This document shows, one piece after another, positions 8,698-17,194 of a DNA stretch of 64,000 nt (position 1 is the stretch's first letter; each line of letters begins with the position of its first letter). The position numbers and the translations under genes are program-made. Source of the DNA: Nematocida ironsii (lineage: Eukaryota > Microsporidia); the NCBI GenBank assembly GCA_001642415.1, contig LTDK01000172.1:82895-146894 (forward strand). The letters are read 5' to 3'. Below the pieces are notes generated by a model, which had not been told where the DNA came from, made no database searches, and saw nothing but the letters and a program-made list of their open reading frames with translations.

Positions 8698-9702
8698 ATG
8701 AAGAGAAACAAAAGCAGTGCCTGGTTGAATAACTTAATAATAATAATAATAAATACGATGAAGCATGTAATACTCCCATTTGATATAAAGGCAGTATTAG
8801 TCATAGGGATAGAGTACGTATTAGAGTACATATACAGTATTATATGTAGTAAGCATAAAATTAAGGAAAGTACTACAGAAATAATCAGAAATTCAGAAAC
8901 AACTCAAAATTCAGAAATAACCAGAAATATACCCAGGAAGAGTGCAGTATTATTAGATGGAACTAGTAAATATGGAAGTATCTTATGTGATAAACTCATA
9001 AATCAAGGATATTCTGTTATATACCCAGATGAAACAAGTACGCATAAGGAATATACCGTACCAATCCCAATTAAAATAAGGAATGAAGATTCCATAGACA
9101 TATTCATTAAGAAAGTATCACAGAAATCAATTGATCTTCTGGTTATAAATTCATCTGAGTGTAAATTATCCAAAGATATAAGAATACGACCAATTAAAGG
9201 GATTGAGAAGAAAATAATCCCATCCAAGGAGAAGAAAGGGTTCATTAACAAAAATGAATTATATAAAGATAAAAGTAGGATTTTATTAGAGAAGGATTAT
9301 AATGCCAAGAAGAATTACTTATTCAATTTTCTATTAATAAGAGGATTTTCTGATAAATTAAAGAGTGGTAATGGTATGGTTATAATTTGTACGCATAGGA
9401 TATTCAATCTGGTTAAGAAACCTCCTGTATTTATACCTAGTTATTTATTCTCTTATTGTTATAGTCAATTATTGAGTTATTTCTTAGGGATAGGTGCTAA
9501 ATCAAGGTATAATTATTTAGACGTAAGAATTATAAGTTGTAGTTTTATGAATGAATTATGGACTGATTATGTTATACACAGTATAAATAAGACTAAAAAA
9601 AGAACAGTTCAATATTTCAATGGATTATCAGAGGAACATATAAATTCAGAATATTTTGACAGTGCTAATGATGTATGGGAGAATGCAGAGATGATTTCAT
9701 AG
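8698..9702 (+). CDS. degenerate short-chain dehydrogenase/reductase-like membrane protein
   Basis: This 334-residue protein has a hydrophobic N-terminal part (about residues 8-50) that could anchor it in the ER. A Rossmann-like segment follows: SAVLLDGTSKYGSILCDKL at about 82-100, where a T-G-x3-G-x-G nucleotide loop would be expected. DLLVINSSE resembles the SDR N-A-G strand, and NGMVIICTHRIF resembles the strand before the catalytic Ser. PSYLFSYCYSQLLSYFLG sits where the Y-x3-K helix would be, but the Lys is absent. The overall order matches ER-bound SDRs such as 3-ketosphinganine or 3-ketoacyl-CoA reductases, yet the glycine pattern and active-site residues are eroded. It may have lost catalysis, or it may only resemble the fold. 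The family assignment is inference. ATG 8698 was chosen as the first in-frame Met; Met21 is an alternative. Confidence 0.45.
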   Translation: MKRNKSSAWLNNLIIIIINTMKHVILPFDIKAVLVIGIEYVLEYIYSIICSKHKIKESTTEIIRNSETTQNSEITRNIPRKSAVLLDGTSKYGSILCDKLINQGYSVIYPDETSTHKEYTVPIPIKIRNEDSIDIFIKKVSQKSIDLLVINSSECKLSKDIRIRPIKGIEKKIIPSKEKKGFINKNELYKDKSRILLEKDYNAKKNYLFNFLLIRGFSDKLKSGNGMVIICTHRIFNLVKKPPVFIPSYLFSYCYSQLLSYFLGIGAKSRYNYLDVRIISCSFMNELWTDYVIHSINKTKKRTVQYFNGLSEEHINSEYFDSANDVWENAEMIS

Positions 9703-9769
9703 AATATCATAAATAAACCATAACAGAATATTTTATTATAATTATCAGTGTATTACCAATATATAATAA

Positions 9770-10240
9770 GATAAGAGAGATAATAATACATGGAGAGGGA
9801 TATGTATAGTATAGACAGGTATATGTATATATAGGTATATATAGGGATATGTATAAGTATATATAGGTATATGTACATATAGGGATAAGTGCATATAGGT
9901 ACACATAGGTATATATATGTATATATAGTGTCACATACAGAGGTATAAGTATTAATATACAGAGGGATGAATATATTGCCATACAGTCACAGGCATAAGT
10001 ATAAGTACATGTATAGTATAATATAGTATATGTATATATAAGTATAATATAGTATAAGTATATATAGGTATATGTATTATAGTAATATAAGTATACGCAT
10101 CACATACAGGTAGACATAAGTATACATAGGTATACATAGGTATACATAAGTATATTTAGGTATACGCATCACACATAAGTATACATAGGTACGTATAGGT
10201 ATACATAGGTATACATAAGTACGTATAGTCATATACTTAT
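9770..10240. repeat. degenerate AGGTATA tandem array between convergent 3' ends
   Basis: The gap 9703-10314 separates a plus-strand gene from a minus-strand gene. From about 9770 to 10240 it is made of imperfect units such as AGGTATATGTATATATAGG, AAGTATACATAGG and CGCATCACA, and the plus strand has little C. It resembles the array at 1680-2056 in both base bias and position between convergent genes. The tyrosine/isoleucine-rich minus-strand frames here are repeat artefacts. Confidence 0.85.
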
Positions 10241-10314
10241 TATTGTATACGTTATATATTTATTATTCAGTGGTATATAAATAATCTTATAATTATAATT
10301 AATACTTATTTATT

Positions 10315-10593
10315 TTATGTATCTATTTCTTCTATTAAGACATCCTTTTGAATAGATTCTTCTGAGTTTGATTGTTTTTCTATGCCTTCTTCTGGTCCTT
10401 TTGATTTTTGGTTTAATATTATTTCTTCTGGTTTTGGTCCTCCTGGTCCTTTTAGTTTTAGTTTTTGTTTTGTCTGTCCATTTGCTGGTTTAGTTTTATC
10501 TCTGGTTATGCAATATATCCATATGGCTATAATTAGTGCAGTTATTGTTATGCTGATTAGTATAAATTGATTCTTTCTTGATATCTTAGACAT
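10315..10593 (-). CDS. small single-span membrane protein, unknown
   Basis: This frame encodes 92 residues. A short basic N-terminus (SKISRKNQ) leads into one clear membrane span at about residues 10-30 (FILISITITALIIAIWIYC). A hydrophilic C-terminal tail follows, with a Lys/Gly/Pro-rich part (LKLKGPGGPKPEE) and a Glu/Ser-rich end. The pattern is a signal-anchor protein with a low-complexity tail. No known family is recognised. It lies between two repeat arrays, so translation of repeat-derived DNA was considered, but the sequence itself is not repetitive and the ATG is clean. Function unknown. Confidence 0.55.
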   Translation of the reverse strand: MSKISRKNQFILISITITALIIAIWIYCITRDKTKPANGQTKQKLKLKGPGGPKPEEIILNQKSKGPEEGIEKQSNSEESIQKDVLIEEIDT

Positions 10594-10724
10594 ACGAGAA
10601 TTTACTTATTTAATCCATGCTGTATTTATATATGGCTTACCATCATAAAAACTGTCACTCCTTATTTTGACACTTTAAGCATCTGGTTTGACATTCTGGA
10701 TATTACTATCCAAAACCACCAATT

Positions 10725-10985
10725 ATTTATTACACATAATATATTACTTATTACACACAGTCTAATATATTCTATTACTTATTACACATAGTCTAATATA
10801 TTCTATTACTTATTACACACAGTATATTACTTATTACACATAGTCTAATATATTCTTATTATATTATCACTACTTATTACACACAGTCTAATATATTCTA
10901 TTACTTATTACACACAGTATATTACTTATTACACACAGTCTATTATATTCTATTACTTATTACACATAGTATATTACTTATTATT
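10725..10985. repeat. minisatellite of TTACTTATTACACA units
   Basis: Units containing TATTACTTATTACACACAGT are repeated about nine times with two spacer types, one short (TATA) and one longer (CTAATATATTCTA). The array fills most of the gap 10594-11130 upstream of the small membrane-protein gene and downstream of the ZWF1 stop. Its reverse complement, TGTGTAATAAGTAATA, is the same core found in the arrays at 12970-13160, 15940-16048 and 16976-17080 and inside two coding regions. Confidence 0.9.
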
Positions 10986-11130
10986 CTATTATTACTAATT
11001 AATGTATAAAATCCTGTTTAAAATATAAGTAAAATATGTTATTTATTATTATGGTATGTGTAATAAATATTTATATTTATTATTAACTGTTCATTTTATA
11101 GTATACTATTATTACTAAGTTTTGCTTGTA

Positions 11131-12966
11131 CTAGTAATATATTCTACGTATATTCTCACTGTCTAAAATTGGATCTACAATTCTCCACTGCTCTTCTATC
11201 TCTGAGAGAGCAGAAAAATTGCTGTAATCCTCTTTAAATATTAACTGGTGGAATAAGTGCTCGTACGCATCTATTTTATCTTCTGTTTTTGGGATGGGGA
11301 TGTTTACTTTCTTGGCAAGTTTATTTTTGTATTTTAATTCTACTGATATTTCCTCTTTTGGAGTTATTTTTATTTTTATCTTTCCTGATATGGTAGTTTT
11401 TTTTGTGTTTTTTGTTTTATCAAAATTTTTTGTGCTTTCTTCTGATTCATTGATACTTTCATCAGTTTCTACACGTATATCATCAGATAATGAAATATCC
11501 TGGTTATTTTGATCTAATTTACCGATATTTTCTAGTTTTTTTATTATTTTTTCTAATAATTTCAGGTTTTCATAATCTTTTGCATCTGTTTTTTGTTTTG
11601 CAAATTTTAAAATACCTGATTCTTTCATAATTAAAATAACCCCAACAAAATGTGATGACATCTTCTTGCCAGCAGTCATTTTTAATGGAATGTTCCAATT
11701 TCCACCTATTTTAGTAATAGTCCTTATAAAAGTCTCTTTTATATCGATATTTTTTATATTTCCGTTATTTTTTATTTCCTTATTTGGAATATTTTTTGTT
11801 TTACTGATTTTTTCAAGTGATGTCTCACTATAACTTGCACGTACACTGTCACTCACACTGTCACACCCACTAATAACCTTATAATACTCCTTGTACACAC
11901 CAAATACAGTACTCCCTTCAGTTAGTGCTTTAATATCCTGTAGTATAGATAGTCTACTATTACTACCAGCTAATACTGTAGATATAATTAGTAATAAATG
12001 GTTCTGTAATACATCCCTACACGCACCTGACGTATTATAATAACTCTCCCTGCCTGATACACCAATTACTTCATTAAAGTACGCTTTTACTTCAGAAATA
12101 TGTTCTGGTACTATTATATCCTGTAATATACTGGTTATATACAGGTTTTTATACATTACCATTATATTCTTGAATAAATAATGGTCTACACATAAAAATC
12201 TATCTAAATCTGATTGTATATCTTGTTTTAACTGTAAAAATGAGTTAAGTGATGTACCAATGGGTTTTTCAATTAATAAAATTGGTAATTTAAAAATACC
12301 GTTATTTCCGTTATTTTTTAAAATTTTTACACTTTTTAAAATACTTGGATAAACTTCAGGTGGCACAGCTAAATAAAAATATATTGGTTCATTACTTATT
12401 ACACCATGTGTATTATATTCTGCATTATTATCATCACATAACTTATTACACACTGTATCATTATTATTACTTATTACACCATGTGTATTATATTCTGTAT
12501 TAATCATACAATATATATTACTAACCATATCCTTATACTCACCATTAAAATACTCTATATTACTAATAGTCTCCTTAAGATATGATATATTAGGATCAAT
12601 CCGCTGTATAAATTGTGTATTACTTAATATACTCCTGGCATACCCGATAATTCTAGGTATTTTTATGTTATTGTTAATTAATAAATCACCCTGTAAAATT
12701 TTTTTATATAAAATTTTACTTTCCGTTGCTTCTAAATAATTTTTATTGCATTTACTGTCCTTTGGGTTGGCATGCGTAATTGGACTGTACTTGCTTAAAT
12801 TATGTGCTGATGTAGAACTGCTTAATGTGGCATCTGTTAGGTCTAATTCTTTATTTGTATAATTTGTATTAGTACATTTATACAATTCTCTTCTGAATAC
12901 TTTATTAATGGCTGGGAATAACTTCTTCTTGCTTAAGTCTCCTGTACACCCTGCTATAATTATCAT
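11131..12966 (-). CDS. ZWF1: glucose-6-phosphate 1-dehydrogenase
   Basis: This 611-residue enzyme oxidises glucose-6-phosphate with NADP in the first step of the pentose phosphate pathway. The N-terminal Rossmann motif is AGCTGDLSKKKLFPA (residues 5-19). EKPIG is at 233-237 and the substrate-binding VDHYL at 260-264, giving Asp261 and His262. GACRDVLQNH ends in His323, equivalent to the general base of the family. All catalytic residues are therefore present. The frame is open 54 codons further upstream, but that part is hydrophobic repeat translation, so the ATG at 12966 beside the Rossmann strand is the start. The protein is longer than the usual 490-520 residues because of low-complexity inserts: about 36-75, a duplicated segment at about 157-192 made of minisatellite DNA, and a Lys/Glu-rich C-terminal region. 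The core is convincing even though the periphery is highly diverged. Confidence 0.9.
   Translation of the reverse strand: MIIIAGCTGDLSKKKLFPAINKVFRRELYKCTNTNYTNKELDLTDATLSSSTSAHNLSKYSPITHANPKDSKCNKNYLEATESKILYKKILQGDLLINNNIKIPRIIGYARSILSNTQFIQRIDPNISYLKETISNIEYFNGEYKDMVSNIYCMINTEYNTHGVISNNNDTVCNKLCDDNNAEYNTHGVISNEPIYFYLAVPPEVYPSILKSVKILKNNGNNGIFKLPILLIEKPIGTSLNSFLQLKQDIQSDLDRFLCVDHYLFKNIMVMYKNLYITSILQDIIVPEHISEVKAYFNEVIGVSGRESYYNTSGACRDVLQNHLLLIISTVLAGSNSRLSILQDIKALTEGSTVFGVYKEYYKVISGCDSVSDSVRASYSETSLEKISKTKNIPNKEIKNNGNIKNIDIKETFIRTITKIGGNWNIPLKMTAGKKMSSHFVGVILIMKESGILKFAKQKTDAKDYENLKLLEKIIKKLENIGKLDQNNQDISLSDDIRVETDESINESEESTKNFDKTKNTKKTTISGKIKIKITPKEEISVELKYKNKLAKKVNIPIPKTEDKIDAYEHLFHQLIFKEDYSNFSALSEIEEQWRIVDPILDSENIRRIYY
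12391..12497. repeat. minisatellite duplication inside the ZWF1 coding sequence
   Basis: A 32-base stretch starting ATTACTTATTACACCATG at 12391-12422 is repeated exactly at 12466-12497, offset 75 bases. A third partial copy of ACTTATTACACA lies between them. The unit is the same as in the intergenic arrays and translates on the minus strand as EYNTHGVISN twice. Because 75 is a multiple of three, the reading frame survives. Confidence 0.9.
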
Positions 12967-12969
12967 ACA

Positions 12970-13160
12970 ATATGTAATAAATAAAAATAAATAGTAATAG
13001 TGTAATAAGTAATATATATAATACAATGTGTAATAAATAAAAATAAAATTAATAAATAATAAACATAGTGTAATAAGTAATATAATATAATGAACATAGT
13101 GTAATAAATAATATAATATAATGAACATAGTGTAATAAATAATATAATATAATGAACATA
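12970..13160. repeat. AT-rich tandem repeat upstream of ZWF1
   Basis: Between the ZWF1 start and the inverted repeat lies an array of units such as ATAGTGTAATAAATAATATA followed by ATATAATGAAC. The ATAATGAACATAGTGTAATA unit recurs at least three times in a row, near 13089, 13120 and 13151. It belongs to the TGTGTAATAAGTAAT family. The array covers the presumed ZWF1 promoter. Confidence 0.85.
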
Positions 13161-13286
13161 GTGTAATAATTAATAATTAATTAAGAGTAATTATATAATA
13201 TATAATATATAAGAATGGTCTAATATGTAATAAATAAAAAAATAAATATAAGGTATATAATGTATTAATTATTGTACAATGTGTAA

Positions 13287-13401
13287 TAAATAATATTATT
13301 TAAGAGTAATTGTATAATAAATAATATATGTTGTATAACTTATTGTACAATGTGTAATATATATTACTTATTATACAATTACTCTTAAATAATATTATTT
13401 A
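13287..13401. repeat. 34-base perfect inverted repeat
   Basis: The left arm 13287-13320 and the right arm 13368-13401 are exact reverse complements; the arm contains ATTATTTAAGAGTAATTG. The 47-base spacer has its own smaller symmetry (TTGTA and TACAA). The structure could form a cruciform or a long RNA hairpin. It lies in the gap 12967-13596, shared by the divergent promoters of ZWF1 (-) and the orphan gene at 13597 (+). Confidence 0.9.
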
Positions 13402-13596
13402 ATATTTATAACTATAAATATTATTTATGTACTCTTATACTTATTATTGTATGATCTAGTAATATTATGCTGATTTAGTATATAATACAGTATACACAGA
13501 TTATTCCTGTTATATTTGATGGTTTCTATGTGTTCTTGATTAAATCCGTTAAATTTTAGCAAATTGTTAATATAATTTATTTTTTATAAAAATTTG

Positions 13597-15948
13597 ATGG
13601 ATATAAAGGAACAGCAGTTAAGAGAACAAATACAAAAAGAATTCTTAAATACAAATGGGAATTTAATGAGCTTACAAGATATCCAATGTAAATTAATCAA
13701 AATAGTACTAAATCTGTATAAAAAAGATAATTTACATAATGAAAAGTATACAAATTTAAATAATCTAGCATATAATGCATTTATATCACTAATAATATAC
13801 CATACATATATTATTAAAGAAGTAAATGAATCTAATATTATTAATATAATTAATGAATCCATCCGTATATCCGATACATTCATAAATAATATTAAATCCA
13901 GTGATATACCAAATATAAAAAAATCAGCCATTTATGATCTACTGAATAATTTACAAATACTTACATTACTCCCATATGGATTCATAGATGCTATTAAAAA
14001 TGATATTTATACAGCATTATACATGCACATACAAAATAATAATCAAGAATTCATTAGATATAACCCTGGCCAGGCAATGAAATACTTATGTAAACCACAT
14101 ATATCTGGTAAATATTCAAATTTTGAAAGAGTATTAAATATAATAACAGTAAATATAAGTAATTTTACTACATATAATGATATAATCCTATCTAATATAC
14201 ATAATTTAGACTTATCTGATAATGATATATATTTATTATCATTATTTATATCTTGTTATAATAATGATTTATATAAATGTATGGAAATAATGAATAATTC
14301 TATAATTATAAAAAGTAAAAAAATTACAAAAAATGAAATTAAGAAAGAATTTGAAAAATCGCATATAAAGAAAATATTAGATTTATCGATTTTAAGGGAA
14401 TTTATTAGTACTGCAGTTGAATTTATAAAGAATGGATCAATAATAATTGATAAAATACCTGAATTAAATGATAATTTAGAGTATATGGTTAATTACTTAA
14501 AGGGATTTTATAAAGTAACTAAGGTTCCTGGAGTTAATCTTATGATATCACATATACCTGGGGTTAAATCTAAAATTACCACAAGTATTTGTGATGGGTT
14601 ACCTGCTTGTATGACAATATGTGATATGAATACTATGGTATACTTATTCTTTATTATGGATAAGGTTATGTATACGTATACAGAGATTATTAATAGTATA
14701 CTTAAATTTGGTATGTACACATTCCAGGAATATGAAATTTATACTGAGTATGATAAATATACGTATAAGAAATTAGAAGATCTTTGTTATTCATGTGATA
14801 TGAATATGGATGAGTTTAATAAGAATGTGATTACACCATGGATAATGAATATTAAATATCAGTTAGATATGATATTTAATGAACCATTGAATATCTCACT
14901 GAATAATGTATTAAATAATACATTACAGGATATAAAACCATTAGGATATAAGAATAAGTGTTTTAAACCAGTAGATGGTATAATAGATAGTATTAATAAT
15001 ATTAATATGAATATAATGATGAATAATCCATTAGAATATGATAAGAATCATAATATTATGGTTAATATAGAGAGTATAAAGGATACTTCAGAATTAGATG
15101 TATCTAAGAATGAATTTATTATAATGGATGAATATACTCCTAGTACATATCAGAATAATTCTAGTACAGATATATCAATAGAAAAGAGTAATTCAAGTAG
15201 TTCTGATGCATCAATTAAATTCTATGATGATAATGTGGTTATAACCATAAATAATGATAAATCAGGTATATTTAATCCACAGACTAATCATATACAAGAA
15301 AGTATTCCTGATTATCAGACTAATCATAATATACAAGCCGAAGTTACTTCAGTAGTAAATGACCTTATCACTGCTGTATCTGATCATATAACTAATCATA
15401 TACAAGAAAGTATTCCTATAATAAGTGATAGTACTGTAGTAACTGAAAGTATGCCTAGTCCTGTGATAAGTGATAGTACTATAACCGATCCTATAATAAG
15501 TGATCCTATGCCTAGTCTTATAGCTGATCATTGGACTAGTCCTGTGGTAACTGAGAGTACTGTAGTAACTGAAAGTATTCCTATTTCTACGGTAAGTGAT
15601 AGTCTTATAGCCGATCCTATTCTTATTCCCATAGTAAGTAATAGTCTTATGCCTGATCCTATAGTAACTGAGAGTATGCCTAGTCCTATAACTGATCCTG
15701 TAATAAGTGATAGTCTTATGCCTATTCCTGTGGTATGTGATCCTATGCCTGATTATCAGACTAGTCCGCATATACAAATAGATATTCCTGTGGTAAGTGA
15801 TCCTATTCCTGTGGTAAGTGATAGTTCTGTGACTAATTCTTATATAACTGATTTATTTAATGGATATATAATATATATATTATTAATTATACTATTACTT
15901 ATTACTGTTTGTGTATTATATTATAATAATATATTGGTATTTGTGTAA
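13597..15948 (+). CDS. large tail-anchored orphan protein with Ser/Pro/Asp repeat stalk
   Basis: This 783-residue protein is not a known family. Residues 1 to about 470 are Asn/Ile-rich and helical. A block at about 172-238 can be aligned by eye with blocks in the orphan proteins at 37329-38564 and 46304-47617. From about 560 to 750 the protein is an imperfect repeat of four- to six-residue words (ISDS, VTES, MPSP, ISDP), a rod-like low-complexity stalk. A single hydrophobic segment near the C-terminus (IIYILLIILLLITVCVL) is followed by only about ten residues, so it is a tail anchor. There is no N-terminal signal peptide. The frame extends one codon upstream as TTG; the ATG at 13597 is used. 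The DNA encoding the tail anchor is itself a copy of the flanking minisatellite. Very low GC even for this window. Confidence 0.8.
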   Translation: MDIKEQQLREQIQKEFLNTNGNLMSLQDIQCKLIKIVLNLYKKDNLHNEKYTNLNNLAYNAFISLIIYHTYIIKEVNESNIINIINESIRISDTFINNIKSSDIPNIKKSAIYDLLNNLQILTLLPYGFIDAIKNDIYTALYMHIQNNNQEFIRYNPGQAMKYLCKPHISGKYSNFERVLNIITVNISNFTTYNDIILSNIHNLDLSDNDIYLLSLFISCYNNDLYKCMEIMNNSIIIKSKKITKNEIKKEFEKSHIKKILDLSILREFISTAVEFIKNGSIIIDKIPELNDNLEYMVNYLKGFYKVTKVPGVNLMISHIPGVKSKITTSICDGLPACMTICDMNTMVYLFFIMDKVMYTYTEIINSILKFGMYTFQEYEIYTEYDKYTYKKLEDLCYSCDMNMDEFNKNVITPWIMNIKYQLDMIFNEPLNISLNNVLNNTLQDIKPLGYKNKCFKPVDGIIDSINNINMNIMMNNPLEYDKNHNIMVNIESIKDTSELDVSKNEFIIMDEYTPSTYQNNSSTDISIEKSNSSSSDASIKFYDDNVVITINNDKSGIFNPQTNHIQESIPDYQTNHNIQAEVTSVVNDLITAVSDHITNHIQESIPIISDSTVVTESMPSPVISDSTITDPIISDPMPSLIADHWTSPVVTESTVVTESIPISTVSDSLIADPILIPIVSNSLMPDPIVTESMPSPITDPVISDSLMPIPVVCDPMPDYQTSPHIQIDIPVVSDPIPVVSDSSVTNSYITDLFNGYIIYILLIILLLITVCVLYYNNILVFV

Positions 15949-16048
15949 TAAATATTACTTATTATATATTGTGTAATATATTATATTATTAATTATACTA
16001 TTACTTATTACTGTTTGTGTAATAAATATTACTTATTATATATTGTGT
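15876..16048. repeat. duplicated repeat spanning the convergent 3' ends of two genes
   Basis: Bases 15876-15915 are identical to 15982-16021 (40 bases, offset 106), and 15940-15974 are identical to 16014-16048 (35 bases, offset 74). The first copy encodes the membrane tail of the 13597 gene. The later copies lie in the spacer and run into the last codons of the biotin-ligase gene on the other strand. The core is again TTACTTATTACTGTTTGTGT or TGTGTAATAAATATTACTTA. Confidence 0.9.
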
Positions 16049-16736
16049 TGTTTATCCTGTTATATGAATATAAACTGTTCTCTAATTTTACTGTCCCTGA
16101 TTTATACTTTACATATAAATCATCATCAACCCGTAAAATATCACAGGGAATACCGTTATAAATAACATAATTATACGGAAAATATTCTGACCAGTTGTGA
16201 AAATCTTTATAAAAATTTTCATTATAAAAAACTTTTTCAATTTCCGTTATTAAAATTTTAAATAATTCATTTTTATCAATATTTTTGTTTGTTAAATCTT
16301 TTATGGTTTTATAATGAATGCTTTTGTTACTGCACGGTATAAGATTTATCCCTACACCAATTATTGCTAGATCATTATTACTAGAACTCTTTACATAATT
16401 AACTAAAACTCCTGCTACTTTATTCTCCTTTTCATTTTTTTTTATAATTAAATCATTTGGCCATTTTATTTCAATACCTGAAATATTAAAAATTTTTATT
16501 AGAACATTTTTTATTACACTAGATGTAATAAGTGATGCATTTTTTAAATTATTTTTTATATCTATAATTATAGAGAATGTAAGAGATCCTTCAGAAGATA
16601 CCCAATTAGAATTACTCCTTCCTATGCCATGAGTTTGCTTGTTTGTTATAACTGCGGATGGTATCGGAAGATTATTTACTCTCTCAAGACAGTAAAGCTG
16701 TGTGGATGGAAGAGTGTCTAATTTTATTACATGCAT
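16029..16736 (-). CDS. BPL1: biotin--[protein] ligase
   Basis: This 235-residue protein matches the catalytic and C-terminal domains of BirA/BPL-type ligases, which activate biotin with ATP and attach it to a lysine of a carboxylase. Motifs in order: HVIKLDTLPSTQ at the N-terminus, TNKQTHGIGRSNSNW where the biotinyl-AMP loop G-R-G-R-x-G-R-x-W lies, SLTFSIII, the diagnostic IKWPNDL, KVAGVLVNYVKS and IGVGINLI. A small C-terminal beta domain follows. The biotinyl-AMP loop is altered (GIGRSNS for GRGRxGR). The frame is open 37 codons further upstream as a hydrophobic stretch, but the family begins right at the ATG at 16736, so the shorter form is preferred; the longer form would add a membrane anchor. 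The last codons fall in repeat DNA. No carboxylase substrate lies in the window. Confidence 0.88.
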   Translation of the reverse strand: MHVIKLDTLPSTQLYCLERVNNLPIPSAVITNKQTHGIGRSNSNWVSSEGSLTFSIIIDIKNNLKNASLITSSVIKNVLIKIFNISGIEIKWPNDLIIKKNEKENKVAGVLVNYVKSSSNNDLAIIGVGINLIPCSNKSIHYKTIKDLTNKNIDKNELFKILITEIEKVFYNENFYKDFHNWSEYFPYNYVIYNGIPCDILRVDDDLYVKYKSGTVKLENSLYSYNRINNTIYNK

Positions 16737-16975
16737 AAAAAATAAAAAAATAAAACTTATAAATACATTACCATTATATTCTGTAATTAATACACATAGG
16801 ATAATAAATAATATAAATATACTTATACTGATTGAATATTTATACATAAGAGTAAGATACTTTATATATTATATAATACATAAGAATAGAACTAAAATAT
16901 AAAAAGAATACTTATTATACATATATTATAGAATATATTATAGAATATATAAGGTAGTGTGTTAAAAATAACTTA

Positions 16976-17090
16976 TTTATAAGGTATAGTGTAATAAGTA
17001 ATAATAATAATCATAATTTATAAGGTATAGTGTAATAAGTAATAATAATCATAATTTATAAGGTATAGTGTAATAAATTATAAAACTAAT
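16976..17090. repeat. tandem repeat of about 40 bases, three copies
   Basis: The sequence AAGGTATAGTGTAATAAGTA starts at 16981 and 17022, and a shortened third copy starts at 17061, each within TTATAAGG...ATCATAATTTA units of 39-41 bases. It is the TGTAATAAGTAAT family again. It lies in the gap 16737-17194, which holds the divergent promoters of the biotin ligase (-) and the 17195 gene (+). Confidence 0.9.
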
Positions 17091-17194
17091 TACACATTGT
17101 TGTATAATTAATGATCAAATTAATATTACTTAGTAAGGTATGTGTATTTAATTTTATACTAATTATATAAATAAAAATATTTTAAGGTTTTATA

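Noticed and set aside
9707..10137. Tyr/Ile-rich minus-strand frames in the second array
   Set aside because: Repeat translation, as in the first array.
10725..10985. CRISPR-like regular spacing
   Set aside because: Spacers are not unique and the units are AT-rich minisatellite words; the genome is eukaryotic.
12967..13128. Upstream extension of the ZWF1 frame giving a hydrophobic N-terminus
   Set aside because: The added 54 residues are Tyr/Leu/Ile translations of the tandem repeat, and the family begins at the Rossmann strand directly after the ATG at 12966.
16737..16847. N-terminal membrane extension of the biotin ligase
   Set aside because: The family N-terminus starts at the ATG at 16736; the extra codons are very AT-rich DNA. 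Kept only as a low-probability alternative.
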